Shown: in pieces, positions 7,979-16,196 of the stretch
How the letters are laid out: the number at the start of each line of letters is the position of its first letter
Position numbering within the stretch: the stretch's first letter is position 1
Source: Flavobacteriaceae bacterium UBA980
GTDB lineage: Bacteria; Bacteroidota; Bacteroidia; Flavobacteriales; Flavobacteriaceae
Length of the DNA stretch: 49,974 nt
Assembly (NCBI GenBank): GCA_002292265.1
Contig: DBBQ01000002.1
Location: forward strand, 1-49,974
Reading direction: 5' to 3'
The notes under the pieces: model-generated
What the model was told of the DNA's origin: nothing
Seen by the model: the letters and a program-made list of their open reading frames with translations, nothing else
Databases searched by the model: none
Program-made: the position numbers and the translations under genes

Positions 7979-8262
7979 TCAGATTTATATCTAGATTTTG
8001 TAATTAAGAGCTCTCTTTCTTTATATTTATTAATCCCTGCTGCCACCATCATTTTGGCCTGTTTGGGTTCTTTTGTGGCCTATTATCTCACCAAAGATGG
8101 AATGGCCGGTGCCAATTTTTCTTGCTTTTTTTGAGTGGACTGGGTGCCATGTCCTATTTAACTGCGGTTTTGGGACAATTCTATCCCAAAGCCACCTTTA
8201 AGGTGTTTGTTTTTGGTCTAGTTTTAGAGCTGGTTTTGTTGGGTATTAGTCTACTTTTTTAA
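7979..8262 (+). pseudogene. Frameshifted small membrane protein gene
   Basis: Two overlapping plus-strand frames join into one hydrophobic protein of about 90 residues. The first runs from 7979 through LLIPAATIILACLGSFVAYY and ends at TGA 8132-8134. The second picks up at about 8125 as FFLSGLGAMSYL and ends LVLLGISLLF with TAA at 8260-8262. The break lies at a run of seven Ts (8126-8132); one additional T would restore a single frame. No ATG is in frame at the 5' end, so that end may also be damaged; a nearby ATG at 7948 is in another frame. The family is unrecognised; two or three membrane spans are likely. It could be a real decayed gene, a phase-variable tract or a sequencing error. Confidence 0.6.
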
Positions 8263-8273
8263 AATGTAAAATC

Positions 8274-8304
8274 TTGTACAAATGGTGTACGTGACCTATA
8301 TTTG
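8274..8304 (+). promoter_or_regulatory. Bacteroidota-type promoter of ccsBA
   Basis: A -33 element TTG at 8274-8276 is followed after 20 bp by TATATTTG at 8297-8304, an exact match to the Bacteroidota -7 consensus TAnnTTTG. The ccsBA start codon lies 23 bp downstream. Confidence 0.65.
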
Positions 8305-8327
8305 TAACTGAATAATGCTGATTTTTG

Positions 8328-11300
8328 ATGAAAGACCAAATTGCTAAAATTTTCTTTTCCACCCGTCTGACTGTCGTACTTTTTATCCTCTATCCTACGG
8401 CGATGGCCTTTGGAACCTTTATTGAGAGTTGGTACAGTACGGATACCGCCAAAATTTGGATTTACAACGCCTGGTGGTTTGAATTGTTAATGGTCTTTAT
8501 GGCCATCAATTTCATTGGAAATATTTTTAAATACCGCCTGCTGCGAAAAGAAAAATGGGCGGTCTTAGCGCTTCACCTCTCCTTTTTAATGATTTTGCTC
8601 GGGGCTTTTATCACCCGATATATTGGTTACGAAGGGGTGATGCCCATACGGGAAGGGATGACGGAGAATAAAATGCTATCCGAAAAAACCTACCTTACCG
8701 TTTATGTAGATGGAGAAATAGACGGACAGCCCCGAAGAAAAAAATTAGAAGACGACCTCTTACTTTCCGAACATGTCAACAATACGTTTTCTTGGGAGAA
8801 TGATTTTAACGGCCAGGCATTTACCATTTCCTATGTAGATTTTTTGGAAAACGCTACGGAAGGATTGGTCTTGGACGAAACGGGAGAGCGCTACCTCAAA
8901 ATTGTAGAAGCGGGCGATGGTAACCGTCACGATCACTACCTTAAAGAAGGGGACATCGCAAACATTCATAACATTTTATTTACCTTAAACCGACCTCAGG
9001 ACGGGGCCATTAACATTACTCTTAAAGACGGTTTATACACCATCAATTCACCTTTTGCAGGTCAGTTTATGCGGATGGCAGATCAGTTTCAAGGAACCTT
9101 GGAAGCGGAAACAGAAAGCCCATTGCAGTTTCGCTCCTTGTACACCCTACCCAATTTTCAATTTGTAATTCCCGAACCTGCCCTTCGAGGTGTCTTTGAC
9201 ATTGTTAAAGCCGATACACAAGGGGAAGCGATTCAAAATGCCTTGCGATTGGAAGTTCAATCTCAAGGAGAAAGTCAAGTAGTGACACTTTTGGGTGGAA
9301 AAGGCATTACCAACGATCCAAAGAAAGTAACTGCGGGTGGTTTGGACTTTTATTTACAGTTTGGTTCTCTGTCCATCGAATTGCCTTTTGCCATAAAACT
9401 CAACGATTTTATTGCAGAAAAATATCCCGGAACTGAAAAGAGTTACGCTTCCTTTATGAGTAAAGTTCGTTTGGAGGACAGTGAACCCTTTGACTACGAC
9501 ATTTATATGAACCACGTTTTGGATCACAAAGGATTTCGCTTTTTTCAAGCCTCTTTTAACCCTGACGAGAAAGGAACGATTCTTTCCGTAAACCATGACT
9601 GGTGGGGAACCTATATTACTTATGCGGGGTATATGTTGTTGTATTTGAGTATGATTGGTATTTTTTTTATTGGAAAAACTCGCTTTCAAGATCTTTCCAA
9701 AGCGTTGGATAAAATCAATCAAAAAAAGAAAGCCCTGATCACTTTAGTACTCTTTTTTGCCTTACAGTCAGTTGGCCTCCAAGCGCAAACTCCTGTACAT
9801 CAGCAACGCAGTGCCATCGATTTTGACTCCATCATTAAAGCAGACGCTTTTTCGGAAGCCCATGCCCGTACGTTTGCAGAATTGATCATTCAAGACGCTG
9901 GTGGACGGATGAAGCCAGCCAATACTTTTTCTTCGGAACTGCTACGCAAGGTGAGTAAAAGCGACACCTACCAAGGGTTAAATTCCGATCAGGTGTTGTT
10001 GTCCATCATGAACAATCCTGCGGTTTGGTACAACGTTCCACTGATTTATTTAAAGCGAGGCAATGACAGTATTCGCAAACTCGCTGGGTTGGATGCAAAG
10101 GCAAAATACGCCCCTTTGTTGTCCTTTTTTGATACGGTAGGCAACTATAAACTGGCCATTCCGTTAGAGGAAGCCTATCGGGCAGCGGTACCCAATCAGT
10201 TTCAAAAAGACTTTATCGAGCTGGACCGAAGAGTGAATCTTTTGTACGCTGCTCTGGAGGGTAAAGTCATGCGGATTTTTCCTATTCCCAATGATGTAAA
10301 TAACAAATGGGTTTCCTTTCCAGAGTCGGCAGAGGCTAATTTTACAGGAAAAGACTCCTTATATGTCCGCAATATTTTACCACTTTATTTTCAATCCTTA
10401 CGCTTGGCACAACAAGACGGAGATTATGAGCAGGCAGAAAATTTATTGGAGAGCATTTACGGTTTTCAAAAGAAGTTTGGAGCCGAAGTTCTTCCTGACC
10501 AAGAAAAAGTTAGAGCTGAAATCGCTTATAACAAATACGACATATTTAAAAAGTTGTTCAGCTGGTACATTTATGCAGGGACTCTATTTTTTGTGGTTTT
10601 AATTGTTCAAATTTTTAAGTCCAATCGGTTCATTTCTTATTTAGTAAAAGGTTTTCAAGGTATTTTAGTGGTGTTGTTTCTCCTACATACTGCGGGACTC
10701 ATTGCCCGCTGGTACATTTCGGGACACGCCCCTTGGAGTGATGCATATGAATCCATGATTTACGTGGCTTGGGCAACCCAGTTTTTTGGTTTGGCTTTTG
10801 GACGCAAGTCAGCTTTGACGATGGCCTCCACAGCATTTGTTGCAGGAATGATTTTGATGATTGCCCATTGGAATTGGATGGACCCTGCCATTGCCAATTT
10901 GGTTCCCGTTTTGGATAGCTACTGGTTGATGATTCACGTGGCGGTGATCGTGGGAAGTTACGGACCTTTCGCTTTAGGAATGATCATCGGTGCTGTAGCT
11001 CTAATCTTGATGTTGATGGCCACACAGAAAAACAAACAGAAAATAAAATTGCAGATCAAAGAACTTACCATCATCAACGAATTGGCAATCACTGTAGGGT
11101 TGATTATGTTGACCATAGGAAACTTCCTCGGTGGGATGTGGGCCAATGAAAGTTGGGGGCGCTACTGGGGCTGGGATCCTAAAGAAACCTGGGCCTTGAT
11201 CAGCATCATGGTCTATGCCTTTGTGATTCACATGCGCTTGATTCCTAGACTGCGCGGAACTTGGATTTTTAATCTGATGAGCGTGGTGGCTTTTGCTAGT

Positions 11301-11465
11301 ATTCTGATGACCTATTTTGGGGTGAATTTCTATTTGGTTGGATTGCATTCTTATGCCAGTGGAGACAAGATCATTACTCCAAACTTTGTGTATTATTCTG
11401 TGGTGGTCGTCGCTCTTTTAGGAACCGCCTCTTATTTTAGATCTAAAAAGCTTTATTCAAAATAA
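8328..11465 (+). CDS. ccsBA: Cytochrome c biogenesis protein, ResB-CcsA fusion
   Basis: This 1045-residue polytopic protein is the haem export and cytochrome c ligation machine of system II. The first part is ResB/CcsB-like, with several membrane spans up to about residue 100, a long extracytoplasmic region and a span near 430-450. A hydrophobic segment at about 464-485 ending LQAQ looks like an internal signal anchor at the junction. The C-terminal part from about 745 is CcsA, with the tryptophan-rich haem-binding motif WGRYWGWDPKETW at 943-955. Fused CcsBA is usual in Bacteroidota. The ATG at 8328 is preferred to the TTG just before it. It would mature the dihaem cytochrome encoded at 44637. 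Confidence 0.95.
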   Translation: MKDQIAKIFFSTRLTVVLFILYPTAMAFGTFIESWYSTDTAKIWIYNAWWFELLMVFMAINFIGNIFKYRLLRKEKWAVLALHLSFLMILLGAFITRYIGYEGVMPIREGMTENKMLSEKTYLTVYVDGEIDGQPRRKKLEDDLLLSEHVNNTFSWENDFNGQAFTISYVDFLENATEGLVLDETGERYLKIVEAGDGNRHDHYLKEGDIANIHNILFTLNRPQDGAINITLKDGLYTINSPFAGQFMRMADQFQGTLEAETESPLQFRSLYTLPNFQFVIPEPALRGVFDIVKADTQGEAIQNALRLEVQSQGESQVVTLLGGKGITNDPKKVTAGGLDFYLQFGSLSIELPFAIKLNDFIAEKYPGTEKSYASFMSKVRLEDSEPFDYDIYMNHVLDHKGFRFFQASFNPDEKGTILSVNHDWWGTYITYAGYMLLYLSMIGIFFIGKTRFQDLSKALDKINQKKKALITLVLFFALQSVGLQAQTPVHQQRSAIDFDSIIKADAFSEAHARTFAELIIQDAGGRMKPANTFSSELLRKVSKSDTYQGLNSDQVLLSIMNNPAVWYNVPLIYLKRGNDSIRKLAGLDAKAKYAPLLSFFDTVGNYKLAIPLEEAYRAAVPNQFQKDFIELDRRVNLLYAALEGKVMRIFPIPNDVNNKWVSFPESAEANFTGKDSLYVRNILPLYFQSLRLAQQDGDYEQAENLLESIYGFQKKFGAEVLPDQEKVRAEIAYNKYDIFKKLFSWYIYAGTLFFVVLIVQIFKSNRFISYLVKGFQGILVVLFLLHTAGLIARWYISGHAPWSDAYESMIYVAWATQFFGLAFGRKSALTMASTAFVAGMILMIAHWNWMDPAIANLVPVLDSYWLMIHVAVIVGSYGPFALGMIIGAVALILMLMATQKNKQKIKLQIKELTIINELAITVGLIMLTIGNFLGGMWANESWGRYWGWDPKETWALISIMVYAFVIHMRLIPRLRGTWIFNLMSVVAFASILMTYFGVNFYLVGLHSYASGDKIITPNFVYYSVVVVALLGTASYFRSKKLYSK

Positions 11466-11506
11466 GTACTGGCATAATTTTTGAAAATTTTGTTTAAAAT
11501 CGCATC

Positions 11507-11950
11507 ATGAATCTTTCCCAAACACTTCCTTTAATTTTAGTGCTGCTCACTTTTTCTTGTGTAAAAAATACAGAAGTACTTCCTGAAGAGGAGCTGAGTG
11601 TTGAGGAACAAAAATGGCGTGATCAAAATTTAAAGTCCTATGAATTTACCCTTCAAATCAGTTGTTTTTGTATTCGAGAATACACCCTTCCCAAACGGGT
11701 AGTAGTACAAAATAATGAGGTGGTTCAAGTGGATGATACTCCCTATGAGGAACTCAACGATTCTGCTATCCAAACTATTGACAGCTATTTTGATTTTATT
11801 CGTGAAACGAGAAAACAAAATCCTGATGAAGAAGAGATTACCTATGATGCAGTCTTAGGGTATCCTACCTACATCTTTTTTGATATCAGTTACCAAATGG
11901 CTGATGAGGAAATACGCTACACAATCAGTGAATTGATCCCTTTCAATTAA
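11507..11950 (+). CDS. DUF6174 lipoprotein
   Basis: This 147-residue protein has a lipoprotein signal ending LTFSC. After it come the DUF6174 hallmarks: a tryptophan followed by YEFTLQISCFC, then TIDSYFDFI, and YPTYIFFD with a late ADEE segment. The family is extracytoplasmic and of unknown function; the CFC pair could bind metal or form a disulfide. It follows ccsBA by 41 bp on the same strand and may be co-transcribed. Confidence 0.75.
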   Translation: MNLSQTLPLILVLLTFSCVKNTEVLPEEELSVEEQKWRDQNLKSYEFTLQISCFCIREYTLPKRVVVQNNEVVQVDDTPYEELNDSAIQTIDSYFDFIRETRKQNPDEEEITYDAVLGYPTYIFFDISYQMADEEIRYTISELIPFN

Positions 11951-11996
11951 TACGCGAAGGATCCAATTTATTATTTTTATCGGAACGTAATATCGA

Positions 11997-12260
11997 ATGC
12001 GAAATTTAAAACGTATGAAAAGAAAATGGTTTATTTATTCCGTAGTAGGAATGATACTTTTAGGCTTGGGTCTTTCCTTATTGGGGGAAGCCATCCTCTT
12101 CAAATCAAAGGATGATTTTAGTTGGTTTTTCTGGGGTACAGCTGCACTAGTTACCTTTAACGCTGGGATTGGATTAATCGGCGAAGCAATAGTGCTCAAA
12201 GTTAAGTTGAAATTTAGTCAAAAGCAGCGACAAAATCATCTTGATCACTTCCGTCTTTGA
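11997..12260 (+). CDS. Small two-span membrane protein
   Basis: An 87-residue protein begins MRNLKRMKRKW, very basic, followed by two hydrophobic spans (about residues 13-33 and 42-66) and a basic tail, which suggests both ends are cytoplasmic. I do not recognise the family. A second ATG six codons in is a possible start. Its last 47 bp overlap the 3' end of the convergent TerB-like gene. Confidence 0.55.
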   Translation: MRNLKRMKRKWFIYSVVGMILLGLGLSLLGEAILFKSKDDFSWFFWGTAALVTFNAGIGLIGEAIVLKVKLKFSQKQRQNHLDHFRL

Positions 12261-12633
12261 TCAGCGTAAATGCGTTATCAATAAGTGACTCAATTTGATC
12301 CGTTGGAAATCCCAAACCGACGACCATACGTTTCATCAGCTGTTTTTCCGCTTCATCTGCAATGTGATCGGCTAGAACCATACGTGCCAAATCGTAAAGG
12401 CGCTCCAGTCGTCCTTGCTTTGTAGTTGGCGGGTTAATAGGGTGTTGATTACTATTTTCTAGGATTGAGGACTTTTCTTCATCTTCAATTTCCAGATGAA
12501 TTGCCAGGCGATCAATAAATGCTTTTTCCTCTTCTGAAATAACTCCATCGGCTAAAGCTATTCGAACAATCGCAGCAAAATGGTCTCGATTTCTCAATTT
12601 GAATCCGGGGGTGTATAAGTCTGAATAGGACAT
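12214..12633 (-). CDS. TerB-like protein
   Basis: This 139-residue helical protein resembles the TerB family: an early RNRDHFAAIVRIALADGVIS segment, an acidic EEEKAF turn, and a second similar acidic helix pair (ADHIADEAEKQLMKRM). TerB proteins were found in tellurite-resistance clusters and probably bind metal through acidic residues; isolated copies like this one are common and of unclear role. No other ter gene is near. It stands alone on the minus strand. Confidence 0.7.
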   Translation of the reverse strand: MSYSDLYTPGFKLRNRDHFAAIVRIALADGVISEEEKAFIDRLAIHLEIEDEEKSSILENSNQHPINPPTTKQGRLERLYDLARMVLADHIADEAEKQLMKRMVVGLGFPTDQIESLIDNAFTLIKDGSDQDDFVAAFD

Positions 12634-12717
12634 GCTTTTAAATTTTTGTCAAAGATAAAAAATGGAATCGGCAAAGAGTTCTAATTTAGCAGTAATTTTA
12701 ACGGAAACAGCTCCTCC

Positions 12718-13656
12718 ATGAAACCACTATTTATTTTAAAGAACAGATCGGATATTGGCGCGGGTACACGCGGTTCGGATATGGGGATTGATGCCCTTGA
12801 GATTGCCGCGATTAATGCGAAGAATGATTTTTTTAATAAACATCCTTTTGAGGACATTAAAACCCACAATGAAACGGTTTACGACAAGGTAAAAAACACC
12901 ACCGCGAAGCGGATTAATTTTGTTCTTGAACAATGCCGCCGGGTAAAAAAGGCAACACAAAAGGCTCTTGAAGCAGATACTTTTCCACTTATTTTATCGG
13001 GCGATCATTCCTCAGCTTTGGGCTCTTTAGCAGGGATTAAGGCAGCTTATCCTGAGAAAACTTTAGGAGCAATTTGGATTGACGCGCATGCCGATTTACA
13101 CACGCCTTTAAGTACCCCGTCTGGAAATGTCCATGGGATGCCTTTGGCGGCAGCTTTGGGTCATGATAACAGAGCCTATCAGATCAACAAGGTAACTGAA
13201 GATACGTTAGCTGATTGGGAACAGATGAAAAGTTTGGGTACAGTCACTCCTGTTTTACAGCCTGAACACCTCATTTATTTTGGTGTTCGAGATACTGAAA
13301 TAGAAGAAGATGCAATTAGGAAAGAGAAAAAAATTCGCAACTATCCCGTTCATGAAATCCGTCAAAGAGGTTTGGGGTATTGTGTCGAAGAAGCTTTGCA
13401 GCAACTAGAAGCAGTTGATTTGCTCTACCTCACTTTTGACGTGGATGCCTTGGATTGTGATTTAATTTCTCGTGGAACGGGTACACCTGTTTCCATAGGG
13501 TTTGATCCTCGTGAAATCATCCAATTGATTCAAGGATTTCAAGCCAGCGGAAAATTGACAGCCCTAGAAATTTGCGAAATCAATCCCTTGCTAGATGAAA
13601 AAGGCAACCGGATGGCGGAAGCTGCCTTTGAGGTAGTTCATGGCGTGTTGGGTTAA
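12718..13656 (+). CDS. rocF: Arginase / ureohydrolase family enzyme
   Basis: This 312-residue enzyme has all the dimanganese-site motifs of the ureohydrolase family: GDHS at 95-98, DAHAD at 122-126 and DVDALD at 241-246. A substrate-loop segment SGNVHGMPLAAALG begins at 135, which favours arginase (arginine to ornithine and urea) over agmatinase or formimidoylglutamase. No histidine-degradation or urease genes are visible nearby. It stands alone. One mild oddity is Cys after DVDALD where proline is usual. Confidence 0.85.
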   Translation: MKPLFILKNRSDIGAGTRGSDMGIDALEIAAINAKNDFFNKHPFEDIKTHNETVYDKVKNTTAKRINFVLEQCRRVKKATQKALEADTFPLILSGDHSSALGSLAGIKAAYPEKTLGAIWIDAHADLHTPLSTPSGNVHGMPLAAALGHDNRAYQINKVTEDTLADWEQMKSLGTVTPVLQPEHLIYFGVRDTEIEEDAIRKEKKIRNYPVHEIRQRGLGYCVEEALQQLEAVDLLYLTFDVDALDCDLISRGTGTPVSIGFDPREIIQLIQGFQASGKLTALEICEINPLLDEKGNRMAEAAFEVVHGVLG

Positions 13657-13730
13657 TCAATATCAAAGCGAACCCCCAAAGAGATGTTGTTTTGCAAATA
13701 CGGTTGATTTTTAAAAAACGGTTTGGGTTA
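13653..13730 (-). pseudogene. Possible C-terminal remnant of an outer-membrane beta-barrel protein
   Basis: Reading the minus strand into the arginase stop region, a short frame ends NNISLGVRFDID followed by TAA at 13653-13655. This has the alternating polar and hydrophobic pattern and aromatic last strand of outer-membrane barrels. It is cut off after about 24 codons by an in-frame stop, and no start or upstream barrel sequence remains. It is downstream of the metalloprotease gene and may be a decayed last gene of that transcript. Chance is possible. Confidence 0.35.
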
Positions 13731-13756
13731 CAAATTGAGACGCTTTTTTTAAAAAA

Positions 13757-16102
13757 TTAATTCAATTCAGTGATTCTAGCGAGATAACTATAGTGATTTT
13801 TTTCTTTACGTGTTCCCGATTTTGCTCTTTTCTTTGCCTTTTTATGGAGCCCGTTTTGAGTCGCTTCCAGAGTAGCTTTTAAACTCGGATTTAATTTTTT
13901 CTCATTTGAAAGTATTTTGATACGTTCGGCAAAGCGAATTTGAAGTACCATTTTAGAATCATCTAAGGGGCTTTTTGAATCAAAAAGACGAGAATGGATT
14001 TGTTCCAAAAGTTCGTCTGGGGCTAATCCCCTCCCTTCTAGAGTTGCGCCAGCAGAAAGCATCCGATTCAGTCTTTCGACGCTTAAAATTCGATTCAAAG
14101 CACTGTACTGAAGGTTTTGAAACCGTTCCAATCCACCTTCCTGTTTAATTTTGGACAATAGAGAGGACTCCAATAGCCAAACTTGAGTGGACCATAGATT
14201 TTGGTCTAAAAAAGCTAGAGCGCGCCTTTGAGCTGCTGCACTTACATTTTTATAGGGGATGTTTTCTTGCCCTTTTACCATAAGCGTTTCGTTGATTCCA
14301 CCAATGAGTTTTATCACGTGATAGATGTAACGACGATAAACTCCTAACAGTTCATTGTACAGTTCGTTTAGGTCTTCATAGGACTGTCCTTCGCTCGTGG
14401 TCCATTTGTCTAGATTTTTCGCTACTAGTTTTAGATTTTTTAGTCCGTAGTCACTTGCTTTTATAGGATCGTCTCCGATGTTTTCCGTCTGAGTGTCAGG
14501 ATCATTTCCTCCAGAACCGAACATATACATTGGATTCATACTTTTTGCATCGACTATTTTTTTCAGGAAAACTTTTTCCGTTTCTAAAGTTTCTCTGGGA
14601 AAATAGCGGTAGCCCCATTCAATGGCATAGTCGTCGTAGGGACCCAATTGGCGAACAAAGCGGATGTTTTCATCACCAGGTTGCGCGATGTAGTTGTAGC
14701 GTGCATAGTCCATTATGGTAGTGGCGATACCCATTTTTTGTGTAAACGTCTCCGAACGAAGTGAATCTACAGGATATGCAGCACTTGCTTTCATATTGTG
14801 TGGGAGTCCAAGGGCATGCCCAACTTCATGAGCAATAACCCTGCGTATCATTTCTCCCATTTCTTCTTCAGGGGTATCTAAGGTTCTCGCTTTTGGATTG
14901 GCAGCTGCTGTTTCCAATAAATAGCGATTGCGATAAGAGCGCAAATGATTGTGATACCAAATGATGTCGCTTTCTATAATCTCACCCGTTCGGGGATCTG
15001 AAACACTGGGTCCTGTGGCATTTCTTGTGGTAGAAGCTACATAGCGCACTGTGGAATGGCGCACATCTTCTGGGCTAAAGTCAGGATCTTCTTCTGGACT
15101 TGGGGGGTCTTTAGCCAGAATAGCATTTTTGAACCCTGCTTTCTCAAAGACTTGCGCCCAGTCTTCAATCCCTTGTTTAAAATAGGGACGCCATTTGACT
15201 GGCGTAGCAGGATCCAGATAATAAACAATCGGTTTGCTAGGTTCTACAAGCTCTCCACGCAGATAGGCTTCTTGGTCTTTAGGTTCCAATCTCCACCGTC
15301 TGATAATTTGAACCGCATCGGACTTCAATGCATCAGAACTGTAGTCGTATTTTCTCAAAGTAAACCAACCCACACGTGGATCGGCATATCGAATGGGCAT
15401 CGGATTTTCTGGTAAAAGAATGAGGGAATGGTTGACTTGGAAACTCAAAGTTTTGGTACGATTGCTTCGGGGTGGTTTATTGGAGCTGTAAGTAAGGGTA
15501 TGTCGAATTTCGACATTTTTAGGAAAACTTTTGACTGAATCGATAAAGCAGCGACTGGAATCAGCAGACCCGATACCGAATTGTTTTTTTTGAGAGGCGC
15601 GTAGAATATTGAATCCAGGTGAATCTGAATTAAAGTAGTTACTTACATCAATTAAGAATCGATCTGTTTCTTTGTTTTTGATTGAGAAGCTTGCAAGTAT
15701 AGGAGGAAAGTTGTTTTGTGCCACACTTTGTGCGATAGGGTCTTCTTGATCGGCAATATTCACATAGCTTTTTTGAGTCAGAACAATTTGTGTTCCTTTT
15801 TTTGAAAAGTGAATAAGTTGTTCACTGGTCTTGGAGCCTGCATTTTGATAGGCTTGAAAATTAGCAGGAAACTGAACAAAACGAGTGACCATCAACAAAT
15901 CTTTATCCAACAAATCACTTCCAATTTCAAAATAAATTTTATTGTTTTTGACGTACGATGTAATTAGACCCTCCTGCTTTTTTAAGTCTTGTGTAAGGGA
16001 GTCAATCAATTTTTTCGCATTCTCTTTTGTGTTTGACTTTTGGGCAAGAGAAGGGTTGAGGTTTAAAAAAAGGGATAGGAGTACTAGAAGAGAAATACGC
16101 AT
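13757..16102 (-). CDS. Secreted zinc-dependent metalloprotease (DUF5117/DUF5118/DUF4953 type)
   Basis: This 781-residue protein begins with a signal peptide (MRISLLVLLSLFLNLNPSLAQ). The metzincin-like site HEVGHALGLPHN is at residues 425-436: three zinc histidines and a catalytic Glu426. The N-terminal part matches DUF5118 followed by DUF5117, and the C-terminal part matches DUF4953, an arrangement common in large exported Bacteroidota proteases of about 800 residues. It probably degrades proteins or peptides in the periplasm or outside the cell. The very basic C-terminus (KKAKKRAKSGTRKEK) is unusual. It is divergent from the beta-propeller gene with 94 bp between starts. Confidence 0.88.
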   Translation of the reverse strand: MRISLLVLLSLFLNLNPSLAQKSNTKENAKKLIDSLTQDLKKQEGLITSYVKNNKIYFEIGSDLLDKDLLMVTRFVQFPANFQAYQNAGSKTSEQLIHFSKKGTQIVLTQKSYVNIADQEDPIAQSVAQNNFPPILASFSIKNKETDRFLIDVSNYFNSDSPGFNILRASQKKQFGIGSADSSRCFIDSVKSFPKNVEIRHTLTYSSNKPPRSNRTKTLSFQVNHSLILLPENPMPIRYADPRVGWFTLRKYDYSSDALKSDAVQIIRRWRLEPKDQEAYLRGELVEPSKPIVYYLDPATPVKWRPYFKQGIEDWAQVFEKAGFKNAILAKDPPSPEEDPDFSPEDVRHSTVRYVASTTRNATGPSVSDPRTGEIIESDIIWYHNHLRSYRNRYLLETAAANPKARTLDTPEEEMGEMIRRVIAHEVGHALGLPHNMKASAAYPVDSLRSETFTQKMGIATTIMDYARYNYIAQPGDENIRFVRQLGPYDDYAIEWGYRYFPRETLETEKVFLKKIVDAKSMNPMYMFGSGGNDPDTQTENIGDDPIKASDYGLKNLKLVAKNLDKWTTSEGQSYEDLNELYNELLGVYRRYIYHVIKLIGGINETLMVKGQENIPYKNVSAAAQRRALAFLDQNLWSTQVWLLESSLLSKIKQEGGLERFQNLQYSALNRILSVERLNRMLSAGATLEGRGLAPDELLEQIHSRLFDSKSPLDDSKMVLQIRFAERIKILSNEKKLNPSLKATLEATQNGLHKKAKKRAKSGTRKEKNHYSYLARITELN

Positions 16103-16144
16103 AGTTGTTTTTTTTACAATATCATAAAAAATGATTGAATTCGA

Positions 16145-16175
16145 TTGTTTGAGAATGAATTAAAATGTATTTTGG
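16145..16175 (+). promoter_or_regulatory. Candidate promoter of the beta-propeller gene
   Basis: TTG at 16145-16147 and TATTTTGG at 16168-16175 are separated by 20 bp, the normal Bacteroidota spacing, though the -7 element is one base away from the TAnnTTTG consensus. It lies 21 bp before the start codon at 16197, inside the divergent intergenic region. Confidence 0.4.
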
Positions 16176-16196
16176 TAAGACTAAAAACAAATCGAT

